Positions 49,322 through 57,640 of a stretch of 64,000 nt of DNA are shown here, piece after piece. How positions within the stretch are numbered: the first letter of the stretch is position 1; every line of letters starts with the position of its first letter. The notes under the pieces were generated by a model, which was not told the DNA's origin, did no database searches, and worked only from the letters and a program-made list of their open reading frames with translations. The DNA lies in the NCBI RefSeq assembly GCF_003228315.1, contig NZ_CP029693.1:2860001-2924000 (forward strand), given 5' to 3'. Origin of the DNA: Pseudomonas putida. GTDB lineage: Bacteria; Pseudomonadota; Gammaproteobacteria; Pseudomonadales; Pseudomonadaceae. Both the position numbers and the translations under genes were made by a program.

Positions 49322-50563
49322 TCACTCCAACGCCTTGAGCCGGGCCTCGATAAACCGCCGCTCCGGCTCTTGTCGGGTCAACTCCAGCGCCCGTTCATAG
49401 GCCTCGCGCGCCTGCTCTACCCTCCCCAACTGCCGACAAAACTCCGCCCGCGCCGAATGCGCCAGGTGGTAATCAAGCAGCTCTCCGCGATCCAGAATCG
49501 CGTCGACCAACGCCAGCCCCGCCAGCGGCCCATCGCGTTTGGACAGCGCCGCCGCCCGATTCAGCTCGATCACCGGCGACGGCACCGCCCGCAGCAGCAC
49601 GTCGTATAGCCCGACGATCTGCACCCAATCGGTCTCATCCACCGAAGGCGCTTCAGCATGCACCGCGGCAATCGCCGCTTGCAGGCAATACGGGCCGAAC
49701 CCGCGAGTACCCAGCGCCCGTTCCACCAGTGCACAACCTTCGGCGATCATCTCGCCGTCCCACAAGGTGCGGTCCTGCTCGTCCAGCAAGATCAACTCGC
49801 CGCTCGCTGAGGTCCTGGCCACCCGCCGCGATTCGTGCAGCAACATCAACGCCAGCAACCCCATGACTTCCGGCTCCGGCAGCAACTCCATCAACAAACG
49901 CCCAAGACGAATCGCTTCGCGGGTCAGATCCTCACGGGTGACCTGGGCGCCGATGGACGCCGAATGACCCTCGTTGAACACCAGGTAAATCACCCGCAAA
50001 ACACTGTCGAGGCGTTCGGGCAATTCCGCCAGGGACGGCACTTGATAGGGGATTTTCGCGTCGCGGATTTTCGCCTTGGCCCGCACGATGCGCTGGGCGA
50101 TGGTGGCCGGTGCCGAGAGAAAGGCCCGGGCGATTTCTTCCGTGGTCAGGTCGCAGACTTCACGCAGGGTCAAGGGCACCTGGGCGTCCGCCGCCAAGGC
50201 CGGGTGACAACAGGTGAAGATCAGGCGCAGGCGATCGTCTTCCACATCTTCATCACTCCAGTCGGATTGCTCCAGCGCCTCCAGTTGCGCGATCAACAGC
50301 GGGCGCGAGGCGGCGAACCGGGCGCGCCGGCGCAGTACATCGATGGCCTTGAAACGCCCGGTGGACACCAGCCAGGTGCGCGGGTTGTCCGGCACGCCGT
50401 CGCGCTGCCAGCGCTCGACCGCGACGAAGAAGGCCTCGTTCAAGGCTTCTTCGGCGAGGTCGAAATCGCCGAGCAGGCGGATCAGGGTCGCGAGGATGCG
50501 CCGCGAGTCCTGGCGATAGACCTGCTCGACCTGCGCCTTCACCGACTCCGGCATGTCAGACAT
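49322..50563 (-). CDS. ECF42-type RNA polymerase sigma factor with C-terminal extension
   Basis: 413-residue ECF sigma factor. Region sigma2 (about 10-75: FDLAEEALNEAFFVAVERWQ; VSTGRFKAIDVLRRRARF), region sigma4 (about 110-175: LTLREVCDLTTEEIARAFLS; ATIAQRIVRAKAKI), and a long TPR-like C-terminal extension (about 180-413, including VYLVFNEGHSAS). This architecture, with no anti-sigma gene and an upstream DGPF/YCII gene, defines the ECF42 group. It overlaps the YCII gene by 8 bases. Responsive signal unknown. Confidence 0.92.
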   Translation of the reverse strand: MSDMPESVKAQVEQVYRQDSRRILATLIRLLGDFDLAEEALNEAFFVAVERWQRDGVPDNPRTWLVSTGRFKAIDVLRRRARFAASRPLLIAQLEALEQSDWSDEDVEDDRLRLIFTCCHPALAADAQVPLTLREVCDLTTEEIARAFLSAPATIAQRIVRAKAKIRDAKIPYQVPSLAELPERLDSVLRVIYLVFNEGHSASIGAQVTREDLTREAIRLGRLLMELLPEPEVMGLLALMLLHESRRVARTSASGELILLDEQDRTLWDGEMIAEGCALVERALGTRGFGPYCLQAAIAAVHAEAPSVDETDWVQIVGLYDVLLRAVPSPVIELNRAAALSKRDGPLAGLALVDAILDRGELLDYHLAHSARAEFCRQLGRVEQAREAYERALELTRQEPERRFIEARLKALE

Positions 50564-50900
50564 TCAACGTTCGAACGGGGCGCACTTCGACGCTGCCGAC
50601 CCGCGCCGCCGGGATGTCACCCGCGACCTGGATGGCTTCGTTCAGATCCTTGGCATCGATCAGGTAGAAGCCGGCCAATTGCTCCTTGGTTTCGGCAAAC
50701 GGACCGTCAATGATCGACAACTTGCCGTTGCGCATGCGCACGGTGGTGGCGGTCTGCACCGACTGCAGCGCCTCGGCGGCGATCATCCGGCCACTGCCCT
50801 GGACCGACTCGGCATAGGCCATGCACTCCTCGTCGTTGGGGCTTTCCGGCAGCGAATGCAGCAGGCGCTCATCGCTGTAGACCAGGCATAAATATTTCAT
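50556..50900 (-). CDS. YCII/DGPF-domain protein
   Basis: 114-residue YCII-superfamily (DGPF) protein: MKYLCLVYSDERLL, the diagnostic IIDGPFAETKEQLAGFYLID, and VEVRPVRTLNV at the C-terminus. Such proteins are the conserved partners of ECF42 sigma factors and are probably controlled by them. AGGAG before the ATG. It overlaps the sigma gene by ATGTCTGA. Confidence 0.93.
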   Translation of the reverse strand: MKYLCLVYSDERLLHSLPESPNDEECMAYAESVQGSGRMIAAEALQSVQTATTVRMRNGKLSIIDGPFAETKEQLAGFYLIDAKDLNEAIQVAGDIPAARVGSVEVRPVRTLNV

Positions 50901-50927
50901 CGCGCTCTCCTGACCGAAGGGTTCTAC

Positions 50928-51353
50928 TCAAGGCTCCAGATTGAACAGTGCCGCGCCGCTTTGCATGTCGAACGGGGCCGACCAGTGTTCGTGAACGATG
51001 CGCCATTGCCCGGCTTCGCGTCGATAGCCGGCGGTTCCGCGCATCCAGCAGGCCTGGATTTCGCCCTTGTCGTTGGTGCCACCGCAGTGGGCCAGCCAGT
51101 GGGCGAAGGCGATGTGTTCATCGGCGACGATGTTGATGTGGTCGAAGTCGAACTGGTGCGGGCCCGGGCACATTTCCATGCAGGCATGCCAATGCGCCCG
51201 GTAGGCGGCTTTGCCGCGAAATTGCAGGGCCTTGACCGCGTCGAAGGAGACGATGTCCTCGCCATAGAAGCTCATGATTCTGTCGATATCCTTGGCGACA
51301 ACCGCCTGACGATAGTTGTCGATGAGGGTCTGGATTTCATGGGTGGCGCTCAT
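50928..51353 (-). CDS. SnoaL/NTF2-like protein of the ECF42 operon
   Basis: 141-residue NTF2-like cone-fold protein (SnoaL/DUF4440 type): IQTLIDNYRQAVVAKDIDRI, FSFY-like stretch IMSFYGEDIVSFDAVKALQF, and WRIVHEHWSAPFD. First gene of the SnoaL-YCII-sigma operon, GGAG 8 bases before the ATG. A candidate ECF42 promoter (TGTCGA-N17-CGAC) lies about 40-65 nt upstream. Probably an enzyme or carrier for a small molecule; substrate unknown. Confidence 0.88.
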   Translation of the reverse strand: MSATHEIQTLIDNYRQAVVAKDIDRIMSFYGEDIVSFDAVKALQFRGKAAYRAHWHACMEMCPGPHQFDFDHINIVADEHIAFAHWLAHCGGTNDKGEIQACWMRGTAGYRREAGQWRIVHEHWSAPFDMQSGAALFNLEP

Positions 51354-51391
51354 GGTGGTTCTCCGTGGTTTTTATTGTGAAGACACCTTTA

Positions 51392-51418
51392 GTCGTCTGG
51401 CGGCCCGGCTGATCGACA
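51392..51418 (-). promoter_or_regulatory. Candidate ECF42 autoregulated promoter
   Basis: Minus strand TGTCGA, 17 nt, CGACT. This equals the -35/-10 pattern I recall for ECF42 promoters (TGTCGA and CGA[C/T]). Positioned upstream of the SnoaL-like first gene of the operon. Confidence 0.6.
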
Positions 51419-51494
51419 GCTGAAATAAAAATAATCCAAAGCGCCGTAATCGCTAGAATCCGCAGTTCATTCGTGCAGGAACAAGGACACTCCC

Positions 51495-51980
51495 ATGACA
51501 GCCCGACTCGTGCCTTACGAAAGCCTCAGCGCGCTGCAGCGCCAGCAGGTCGAGGCGATAGAGGTGCTCCCGGAACAGATCAAATTCTCCGGTGACATTC
51601 ACGGCGCCTTGCACACCCTGCTGTCCCGTCCCTGCCCCGGCGTCAAGGGATTTGCCCTGCTGGCGGACGACATTCCCGTGGCGTTCCTGCTGCTCAAGCG
51701 CCCGCCGGTATTGCCGGCCTGGGCCAATGAGCATAGCGCCACGCTGCATGCGCTGCAGGTCGACCAACGGGCCCAGGGCAAAGGCTATGGCAAGGCCTGC
51801 CTGCAAGCGCTGCCCGAAGCGGCGCGCCAGGCCTGGCCGGAAATACGGGGGCTGGAGTTGTCGGTGGATGCGGACAATGAGTCGGCGATTGCGCTGTATG
51901 CCCGGTATGGCTTTGTCGACAGCGGCGAGGCGTACAGGGGAAGGATCGGGTATGAGCGGCGGATGGGGCTGAGCTTCTGA
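51495..51980 (+). CDS. GNAT acetyltransferase
   Basis: 161-residue GNAT-fold N-acetyltransferase. The acetyl-CoA motif A reads ATLHALQVDQRAQGKGYGKA (Q-x-x-G-x-G/A pattern), and motif B LSVDADNESAIALYARYGFV. AAGGA 8 bases before the ATG. Divergent from the ECF42 operon across about 140 nt. Substrate unknown. Confidence 0.88.
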   Translation: MTARLVPYESLSALQRQQVEAIEVLPEQIKFSGDIHGALHTLLSRPCPGVKGFALLADDIPVAFLLLKRPPVLPAWANEHSATLHALQVDQRAQGKGYGKACLQALPEAARQAWPEIRGLELSVDADNESAIALYARYGFVDSGEAYRGRIGYERRMGLSF

Positions 51981-51997
51981 AACTGAGCACGATTCCC

Positions 51998-52101
51998 TGT
52001 GGGAGCGAGCCTGCTCGCGAAAGCGGTGTGTCAGGCAACATTGATGTCGTTTGATTCACCGTCTTCGCGAGCAGGCTCGCTCCCACAAATGCGCTCCCAC
52101 A
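51998..52101. repeat. REP inverted pair plus partial third copy
   Basis: TGTGGGAGCGAGCCTGCTCG and its inverse, followed by a truncated TGCGCTCCCACAG. Located between the two convergent GNAT genes. Confidence 0.88.
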
Positions 52102-52118
52102 GGGGATCTGCGTTGGAG

Positions 52119-52607
52119 TCAGAGATTGAGCAACATCTCATGCCACGCCATGCCGCCATGGTCGGAAGCCGAAGGCTTGATGTAGGCAAACCCGAACCCG
52201 GCATACAACGGAATGTGCCGCTCCTTGCACATCAAATGAATCGTCGCCTTGCCCATGCCACGCATGCGCTCGATGAACTCAGCCATCAAGCGCTTCGCCA
52301 GACCCTGCCCCTGATAATCCGGATGCACCACCACCGACATGATCACCACGTTCGGGCCCGCCGGGTCGTGGCCGATCAGTTCCTTGAACGCTTCATCGGA
52401 CATTTCCACCTGGAACGCCGCGCCGGAGTTGATGAAACCGGCCACCACGCCGTCCACGTCGGCCACGATGAAACCCTCGGGCCAGGTGGCGATACGGGTG
52501 GCGATCTTCTCGTAGGTCGCGGCTTCGTCGCCTTCGTAGGCAACGGTTTCGATGGCGTAGCAGCGGTCCAGGTCGGCAGGCGTGACGTTGCGGATGACGG
52601 TGTTCAT
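52119..52607 (-). CDS. GNAT acetyltransferase (AANAT-like)
   Basis: 162-residue N-acetyltransferase. N-terminus MNTVIRNVTPADLDRCYAIE; motif A VIMSVVVHPDYQGQGLAKRL; motif B HLMCKERHIPLYAGFGFAYI. The organisation resembles arylalkylamine/YkkB-type GNATs. Monocistronic by context. Substrate unknown. Confidence 0.88.
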   Translation of the reverse strand: MNTVIRNVTPADLDRCYAIETVAYEGDEAATYEKIATRIATWPEGFIVADVDGVVAGFINSGAAFQVEMSDEAFKELIGHDPAGPNVVIMSVVVHPDYQGQGLAKRLMAEFIERMRGMGKATIHLMCKERHIPLYAGFGFAYIKPSASDHGGMAWHEMLLNL

Positions 52608-52704
52608 GGCAGCTCGGAATGGGCGGGAAAAGGCAGGGGATCTTAAAGCAGGCGCAGCGTGACATCGAGAGGCGAATCGGTTGATGCACCTCCCTAGGCC
52701 TAAG

Positions 52705-53190
52705 TCATTGCTGGATCGGCAACCAGATTTCCAGCTTGCCGGTGTTCAGCTTCGGGTTGTAGTCCTCGCTGTAGCGCTCGAACTCCGGGGCGTCGCTGGC
52801 CTTGTAGCCGGATTGCGGGAGCCAGGTATCACAGATGTAGCGGAAGGTCTGCGGCAAAGTGGTCAAAGGCCCCTTGTGCTCGAACACCGCGTAATACTGC
52901 GGCTGGACTTCAACCCAGCGGTAGCTGTCGGGCAGGTCATCGAGCTTGCTGATCTCGACCCCGGCGATGTAGTCGAAACCGCCCTGACCATCGAAGTTAT
53001 AACCGACGCCGTACATCACTTCGCCTTTCTGGCCAGGGATCTGCCCCAGATGAGGCATGAGTTTCTCCCACAGAGCGGGGATACGCGGGATGGTCTGTTG
53101 GGTGAAGCGCTCGCCCATACCGGCAATCAGGAAAAAGTGCCCGTGTTCGAAGCGAGGTTCCGACAGTTCGAAGCCTTTTTGTTCATCCAT
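52705..53190 (-). CDS. GyrI-like/AraC effector-binding domain protein
   Basis: 161-residue stand-alone effector-binding (GyrI-like, SOUL-superfamily) domain: MDEQKGFELSEPRFEHGHFF, RIPALWEKLMPHLGQIPGQK, VMYGVGYNFDGQGGFDYIAG, YYAVFEHKGPLTTLPQTFRY. No DNA-binding domain is attached. These domains bind small cationic or hydrophobic ligands, and some hydrolyse them. Start at MDEQKG, by family; CAGGAG precedes it. Downstream of lysE-like gene on the same strand. Confidence 0.88.
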   Translation of the reverse strand: MDEQKGFELSEPRFEHGHFFLIAGMGERFTQQTIPRIPALWEKLMPHLGQIPGQKGEVMYGVGYNFDGQGGFDYIAGVEISKLDDLPDSYRWVEVQPQYYAVFEHKGPLTTLPQTFRYICDTWLPQSGYKASDAPEFERYSEDYNPKLNTGKLEIWLPIQQ

Positions 53191-53257
53191 GACGCAACTC
53201 CTGGAAGGAAAAAGTGGGTTCGGCTGGGAGTATAGAAGCCAAACCCGATTCGCCCAG

Positions 53258-53920
53258 TTACAGGGCGTGCAACTGCTCGACGGCACCCGCTCCGAAGAAC
53301 TCGTTGTACCCCGATAGGATCACGTACACCGCGAAATAGCAGAAGATCGCCGCCGATGCCATGTAGGAGTAACGCAGCAGCTTGTCGCCCAGCAGCTTGC
53401 CACCGTGGCTGGCGGCGAAGCACAGGCCGGCGCACCACAGCAGCCCGGCGCAGAGGAAACCACCGAGGAACAACGCTGAACTCAGGGGGCCGCCACCGCC
53501 GGAGCGGGCGATCAGCGTGCCGCCCACGGCGGCGAACCAGAGGATCGCGCTGGGCGATGACATGGCGAGAAAGATCCCGCGAAAGAACTCCTTGCGAGGG
53601 GAGTTGTGGCCGACCTCGGCGGTGGCGGCCAACTGCGCTTCATGGTGAATCGCCGAATAGATCATCTTCGCCGCGAAGTACACCAGCAGCGCAGAACCGC
53701 CGATCCACAGCACCCAGCGCACGGTTTCGTATTGCAGCAGAACGGTCATGCCCGCCAGCGCCAGCACCGCGTAGATCAAGTCGCCGACGCAGGTGCCCAG
53801 GCCCAGGGCGAAGCCTTGAAAATAGCCGCGTTGCATCGCCAGGGTGATCATCGCGATGTTGGCCACGCCGATATCCAGGCACAGCGAAAGGCTCAGCAAG
53901 AAGCCACTGCTAAATTCCAT
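53258..53920 (-). CDS. LysE-family amino acid exporter
   Basis: 220-residue inner-membrane protein with six predicted transmembrane helices; N-terminus [40 protein letters not shown], and [20 protein letters not shown] are typical of LysE/RhtB exporters. ATG 53920 chosen over an adjacent TTG; GAAGGAATT is upstream. Divergent from alaC. Exported substrate not predictable; small neutral or basic amino acids are usual. Confidence 0.88.
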   Translation of the reverse strand: MEFSSGFLLSLSLCLDIGVANIAMITLAMQRGYFQGFALGLGTCVGDLIYAVLALAGMTVLLQYETVRWVLWIGGSALLVYFAAKMIYSAIHHEAQLAATAEVGHNSPRKEFFRGIFLAMSSPSAILWFAAVGGTLIARSGGGGPLSSALFLGGFLCAGLLWCAGLCFAASHGGKLLGDKLLRYSYMASAAIFCYFAVYVILSGYNEFFGAGAVEQLHAL

Positions 53921-54058
53921 CAATCCAATTCCTTCGGAAAAATTTGTTTACATCGAGGCTGGACAGTCTGCCACAGCTGCCCGTACATTCCGCCACAGGT
54001 CACCGCAGTGACCTGCGTCGCTCGGACGGTTCCGGGCGCTTACGTTATCGAGGCAACA

Positions 54059-55276
54059 ATGGCCGAACAAGGTTCGCCGCGCCGCTTTGCGCGCATAGAT
54101 CGACTCCCCCCCTACGTTTTCAACATCACAGCCGAGCTGAAGATGGCCGCCCGTCGTCGTGGCGAAGACATCATCGACTTGAGCATGGGCAACCCCGACG
54201 GCGCCACCCCGCCGCACATCGTCGAGAAACTGGTGACCGTCGCCCAGCGCGAAGACACCCACGGCTACTCGACGTCCAAGGGCATTCCGCGTCTGCGCCG
54301 GGCGATTTCCAACTGGTACAAGGAACGCTACGAGGTCGACATCGACCCGGAAAGCGAAGCCATCGTCACCATCGGCTCCAAGGAAGGCCTGGCGCACCTG
54401 ATGCTGGCCACCCTGGATCAGGGTGACACGGTACTGGTGCCCAACCCGAGCTACCCGATTCACATCTACGGTGCCGTGATTGCCGGCGCCCAGGTGCGTT
54501 CGGTGCCGCTGGTGCCGGGCGTGGATTTCTTCGCTGAACTGGAACGGGCCATTCGTGGTTCGATCCCGAAGCCGAAGATGATGATTCTCGGCTTCCCGTC
54601 CAACCCCACCGCGCAGTGCGTGGAGCTGGATTTCTTCGAACGGGTAATCGCCCTCGCCAAGCAGTACGACGTGCTGGTGGTGCATGACCTGGCCTACGCC
54701 GACATCGTCTACGACGGCTGGAAAGCCCCGTCGATCATGCAGGTGCCCGGCGCTAAGGACATCGCGGTGGAGTTTTTCACCCTGTCCAAGAGCTACAACA
54801 TGGCGGGCTGGCGCATCGGTTTCATGGTCGGCAACCCGGAACTGGTCAGCGCCCTGGCGCGGATCAAGAGCTACCACGACTACGGCACTTTCACCCCCTT
54901 GCAGGTGGCAGCGATTGCCGCGCTGGAAGGCGATCAACAATGCGTGCGCGACATCGCCGAGCAATACCGGCAGCGGCGCAACGTGCTGGTCAAGGGCCTG
55001 CATGAATTGGGCTGGATGGTCGAGAATCCGAAAGCCTCGATGTACGTCTGGGCGAAGATTCCCGAGGCGTACGCCCACATGGGTTCGCTGGAGTTCGCCA
55101 AGAAACTGCTGGCCGAAGCCAAGGTCTGCGTTTCGCCGGGCGTGGGTTTCGGTGAGTACGGGGATGATCACGTACGCTTCGCCCTGATCGAAAACCAGGA
55201 CCGGATCCGCCAGGCCGTGCGCGGGATTCGCGGGATGTTCCGGGCGGATGGGCTCGTCACCAAATCCAACGCCTGA
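54059..55276 (+). CDS. alaC: Alanine transaminase AlaC
   Basis: 405-residue PLP class I/II aminotransferase, the AlaC (YfdZ) type, converting pyruvate and glutamate to alanine and oxoglutarate. PLP lysine in [16 protein letters not shown]; other conserved motifs [16 protein letters not shown] and [14 protein letters not shown]. The ATG at 54059 follows GAGG; upstream open sequence is the exporter's antisense and not coding. Probably monocistronic. Confidence 0.93.
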   Translation: MAEQGSPRRFARIDRLPPYVFNITAELKMAARRRGEDIIDLSMGNPDGATPPHIVEKLVTVAQREDTHGYSTSKGIPRLRRAISNWYKERYEVDIDPESEAIVTIGSKEGLAHLMLATLDQGDTVLVPNPSYPIHIYGAVIAGAQVRSVPLVPGVDFFAELERAIRGSIPKPKMMILGFPSNPTAQCVELDFFERVIALAKQYDVLVVHDLAYADIVYDGWKAPSIMQVPGAKDIAVEFFTLSKSYNMAGWRIGFMVGNPELVSALARIKSYHDYGTFTPLQVAAIAALEGDQQCVRDIAEQYRQRRNVLVKGLHELGWMVENPKASMYVWAKIPEAYAHMGSLEFAKKLLAEAKVCVSPGVGFGEYGDDHVRFALIENQDRIRQAVRGIRGMFRADGLVTKSNA

Positions 55277-55285
55277 CACAAAAAC

Positions 55286-55377
55286 CTGTAGGGCCGAGCC
55301 TGCTCGCGATGAGGCCATCACTTTCAAAAAAGCTGTTGCCTGACCCACCGCTATCGCGAGCAGGCTCGCTCCTACAG
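55286..55377. repeat. REP inverted pair (one degenerate flank)
   Basis: TGTAGGGCCGAGCCTGCTCG (degenerate flank) and a good inverse copy; between alaC and the gntP terminator. Confidence 0.88.
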
Positions 55378-55408
55378 TGGTTTTGTGTATGACCATGAAA
55401 TCATCACC

Positions 55409-55443
55409 CACAAAAAAACCGCATCACTGCGGTTTTTTTGTGT
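55409..55443 (-). terminator. Bidirectional terminator between alaC and gntP
   Basis: Near-perfect palindrome: CACAAAAAAACCGC, ATCACT loop, GCGGTTTTTTTGTG. Functions for the convergent alaC and gntP transcripts. Confidence 0.92.
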
Positions 55444-55456
55444 CTGTTGAAAACGC

Positions 55457-56809
55457 TTAAACGAACAGCGACAACAACAGAATAAAGCCCAGCCCCACCA
55501 CCGACAGAATGGTCTCCATCGCGGTCCAGGTCTTGAACGTCTCTGCCACGGTCATGTTGAAGTACTGCTTGACCAGCCAGAAACCGGCGTCGTTCACGTG
55601 GGACAGGATCAAGGAACCGGCACCGGTGGCCAGTACCAGCAGTTCACGGTTAACCCCTGGAATCATCCCGACAACTGGCACCACGATGCCCGCGCCGGTA
55701 ATGGTCGCCACGGTGGCCGAACCTGTAGCGATACGGATCACCGCCGCCACCAGCCAGGCCAGCAGGATCGGCGAGATCTGTGCAGCCACAGCCATATGAC
55801 CGATCACGTCGCCTACGCCGCTGGTCACCAGCATCTGCTTGAAGCCACCGCCGGCACCGATGATCAGGATGATCGCGGCGGTCGGCGCGAGGCTCGCGTC
55901 CAGCCACTTGAGGATCTGTTGCGAACCGATGCCCTGCTTGTGACCGAAGGTGTACAGCGACAGCAGCAACGCCAACAGCAGCGCCGAGATCGGGTGACCG
56001 ATCAGGTCCATGAAGGTGCGGAAGAAGTTGCCGTCCGGCAGCACCACGTCAGCGAAAGTTTTCAGCAGCATCAGGAACACCGGCGACAGCACGGTGACCA
56101 GGGTGATGCCGAAGCTTGGCAGTTCGGCGGAGTCCGATTCACGGGCCAGTTGATCCACCAGTTCCTGGTTCGGATGGCCTGGGATGTGCTTGGCAATGAA
56201 GGTACCGAAGATCGGACCGGCAATGATCGCCGTTGGCAGCGCCACGATCAGACCGTAAAGAATGGTCTTGCCGATGTCGGCACCGAACACGCCGATCGCC
56301 AGCAGTGGGCCCGGGTGCGGTGGCACCAGGCCGTGCACGGCGGACAGGCCGGCCAGCAGCGGGATGCCGATCTTGATGATCGACACACCGGTGCGACGGG
56401 CGACGATGAACACCAGCGGGATCAGCAGCACGAAGCCGATTTCGAAGAACAGCGGGATGCCCACCAGGAACGCGGCGAACATCATCGCCCACTGCACCTT
56501 GTCCTTGCCGAAGGCGCGGATCAGGGTCTGGGCGATCTGGTCCGCCCCGCCCGACTCGGCCATCATTTTGCCGAGCATGGTGCCCAACGCGAGGATGATC
56601 CCGACGAAACCGAGCACGCCACCGAAGCCATCCTGGAAGGCCTTGATGATGGTGCCGATCGGCATGCCGGAAGTCAGCCCGAGGAAGGCGGCGGCAATGG
56701 TCAGGGCAATGAAGGGGTGAAACTTAAACTTGGTGATCAGGACGATAAGCCCGATCACCGTCACCACTGCATCAAGCAGCAGGAACGTCTCGTGGGACAT
56801 GCCAAACAT
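55457..56809 (-). CDS. gntP: Gluconate permease (GntP family)
   Basis: 450-residue gluconate:H+ symporter with about 12-14 transmembrane helices. Conserved VFGADIGKTILYG, LVPPHPGPLLAIGVFGADIG and GSATVATITGAGIVVPVVG motifs. Start at MFGMSHETF with CAGGAG nine bases upstream, just after a CA-rich AATAACAACAACAACC leader. Third gene of the gnt module, downstream of gntK by 82 nt, which contains its own GntR-like operator. Confidence 0.94.
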   Translation of the reverse strand: MFGMSHETFLLLDAVVTVIGLIVLITKFKFHPFIALTIAAAFLGLTSGMPIGTIIKAFQDGFGGVLGFVGIILALGTMLGKMMAESGGADQIAQTLIRAFGKDKVQWAMMFAAFLVGIPLFFEIGFVLLIPLVFIVARRTGVSIIKIGIPLLAGLSAVHGLVPPHPGPLLAIGVFGADIGKTILYGLIVALPTAIIAGPIFGTFIAKHIPGHPNQELVDQLARESDSAELPSFGITLVTVLSPVFLMLLKTFADVVLPDGNFFRTFMDLIGHPISALLLALLLSLYTFGHKQGIGSQQILKWLDASLAPTAAIILIIGAGGGFKQMLVTSGVGDVIGHMAVAAQISPILLAWLVAAVIRIATGSATVATITGAGIVVPVVGMIPGVNRELLVLATGAGSLILSHVNDAGFWLVKQYFNMTVAETFKTWTAMETILSVVGLGFILLLSLFV

Positions 56810-56823
56810 TAGGGGTGTCTCCT

Positions 56824-56839
56824 GGTTGTTGTTGTTATT
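56824..56839 (-). promoter_or_regulatory. CA-rich Crc/Hfq-type motif in the gntP leader
   Basis: Minus strand AATAACAACAACAACC immediately upstream of the CAGGAG Shine-Dalgarno. It is a repeated AAYAAYAA target and would allow Hfq/Crc translational repression of gntP by preferred carbon sources. Confidence 0.65.
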
Positions 56840-56868
56840 AAAGCGGGTAATTCGAAAGCCATAAGGAC

Positions 56869-56882
56869 AGCGCTATCTCTGC
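56869..56882 (-). promoter_or_regulatory. GntR operator-like site upstream of gntP
   Basis: Minus strand GCAGAGATAGCGCT. It shares TAGCGCT with the other two sites and differs at two or three consensus positions. Lies in the gntK-gntP gap. Confidence 0.5.
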
Positions 56883-56891
56883 AAGCAAAAA

Positions 56892-57425
56892 TTAACCGGC
56901 ACGTTTCAGGCCGTGCTCGAGCCACCAGTGGTGTGCTTGCACCGCCAACTGGTCGACGCTGTGGGTCGAGGCATCGAGGGCCAGGGTCAACGGCTCGCCG
57001 ACCGGGGATTCGAGGGTGGCGAACTGGCTATCGATCAGGGTCGACGGCATGAAATGGCCCGGACGATGGGAAACCCGGTCGGCAGCCACTTCGGGGGTCA
57101 GTTCCAGGAACACGAAGCCCAGGCCCGGCAAGGCACTGCGCAAGCGTTCACGGTAAATGTGCTTGAGGGCCGAGCAGGTCAGCACCGGGCGCTGGCCCAG
57201 GGCGTCGACGCGGCGCAGCTCATCGCACAGGCTGTCGAGCCAGCCGGCACGGTCTTCATCGTTCAGGGGAATACCCGCGCTCATCTTTTCGATATTGGCG
57301 GCAGGGTGGAAAGAGTCGCCTTCAATGGCAGTGGCGCCGTTAAGCAGGCAGAGGGCCTCGCTGACGCACGTCTTGCCGCAACCGGCAACGCCCATGATGA
57401 CCAGGGCGGTGATGGGATGGTTCAT
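56892..57425 (-). CDS. gntK: Gluconokinase
   Basis: 177-residue thermoresistant-type gluconate kinase converting gluconate to 6-phosphogluconate. Walker A VMGVAGCGKTCVSEAL, the HPAANIEKMSAGIPLNDEDR substrate/magnesium motif, and LTCSALKHIYRERLR. GAGG precedes the ATG. Upstream partner of gntP, with a candidate GntR operator just ahead of its start. Confidence 0.95.
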   Translation of the reverse strand: MNHPITALVIMGVAGCGKTCVSEALCLLNGATAIEGDSFHPAANIEKMSAGIPLNDEDRAGWLDSLCDELRRVDALGQRPVLTCSALKHIYRERLRSALPGLGFVFLELTPEVAADRVSHRPGHFMPSTLIDSQFATLESPVGEPLTLALDASTHSVDQLAVQAHHWWLEHGLKRAG

Positions 57426-57446
57426 GTAACACCTCAGCGCGCAGAC

Positions 57447-57460
57447 AGCGCTACCTTTGC
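57447..57460 (-). promoter_or_regulatory. GntR operator-like site upstream of gntK
   Basis: Minus strand GCAAAGGTAGCGCT, one base off AC-N-AAG-N-TAGCGCT; about 22 nt before the gntK ATG, so repressor would block initiation. Confidence 0.6.
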
Positions 57461-57598
57461 CAGTTATGACACTAGACCAAAAGCAGGAGTTGCCGACGCC
57501 TTTCTTGTCATTTTGTGGGTTGCAGCATGTTTGTCCCCAACGCCAAAAAGCGAGGATCAGGCGAACCCTCGCTCACGCATTTGCAGCTGCATCGAGAC

Positions 57599-57612
57599 AG
57601 CGCTACCTTAGT
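57599..57612 (-). promoter_or_regulatory. GntR operator upstream of gntR
   Basis: Minus strand ACTAAGGTAGCGCT, an exact fit to AC-N-AAG-N-TAGCGCT, which I recall as the P. aeruginosa GntR consensus. 29 nt before the gntR start; implies autoregulation. Confidence 0.7.
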
Positions 57613-57640
57613 GCCTTGAATATTGTTTGGCAAGCCGTCG

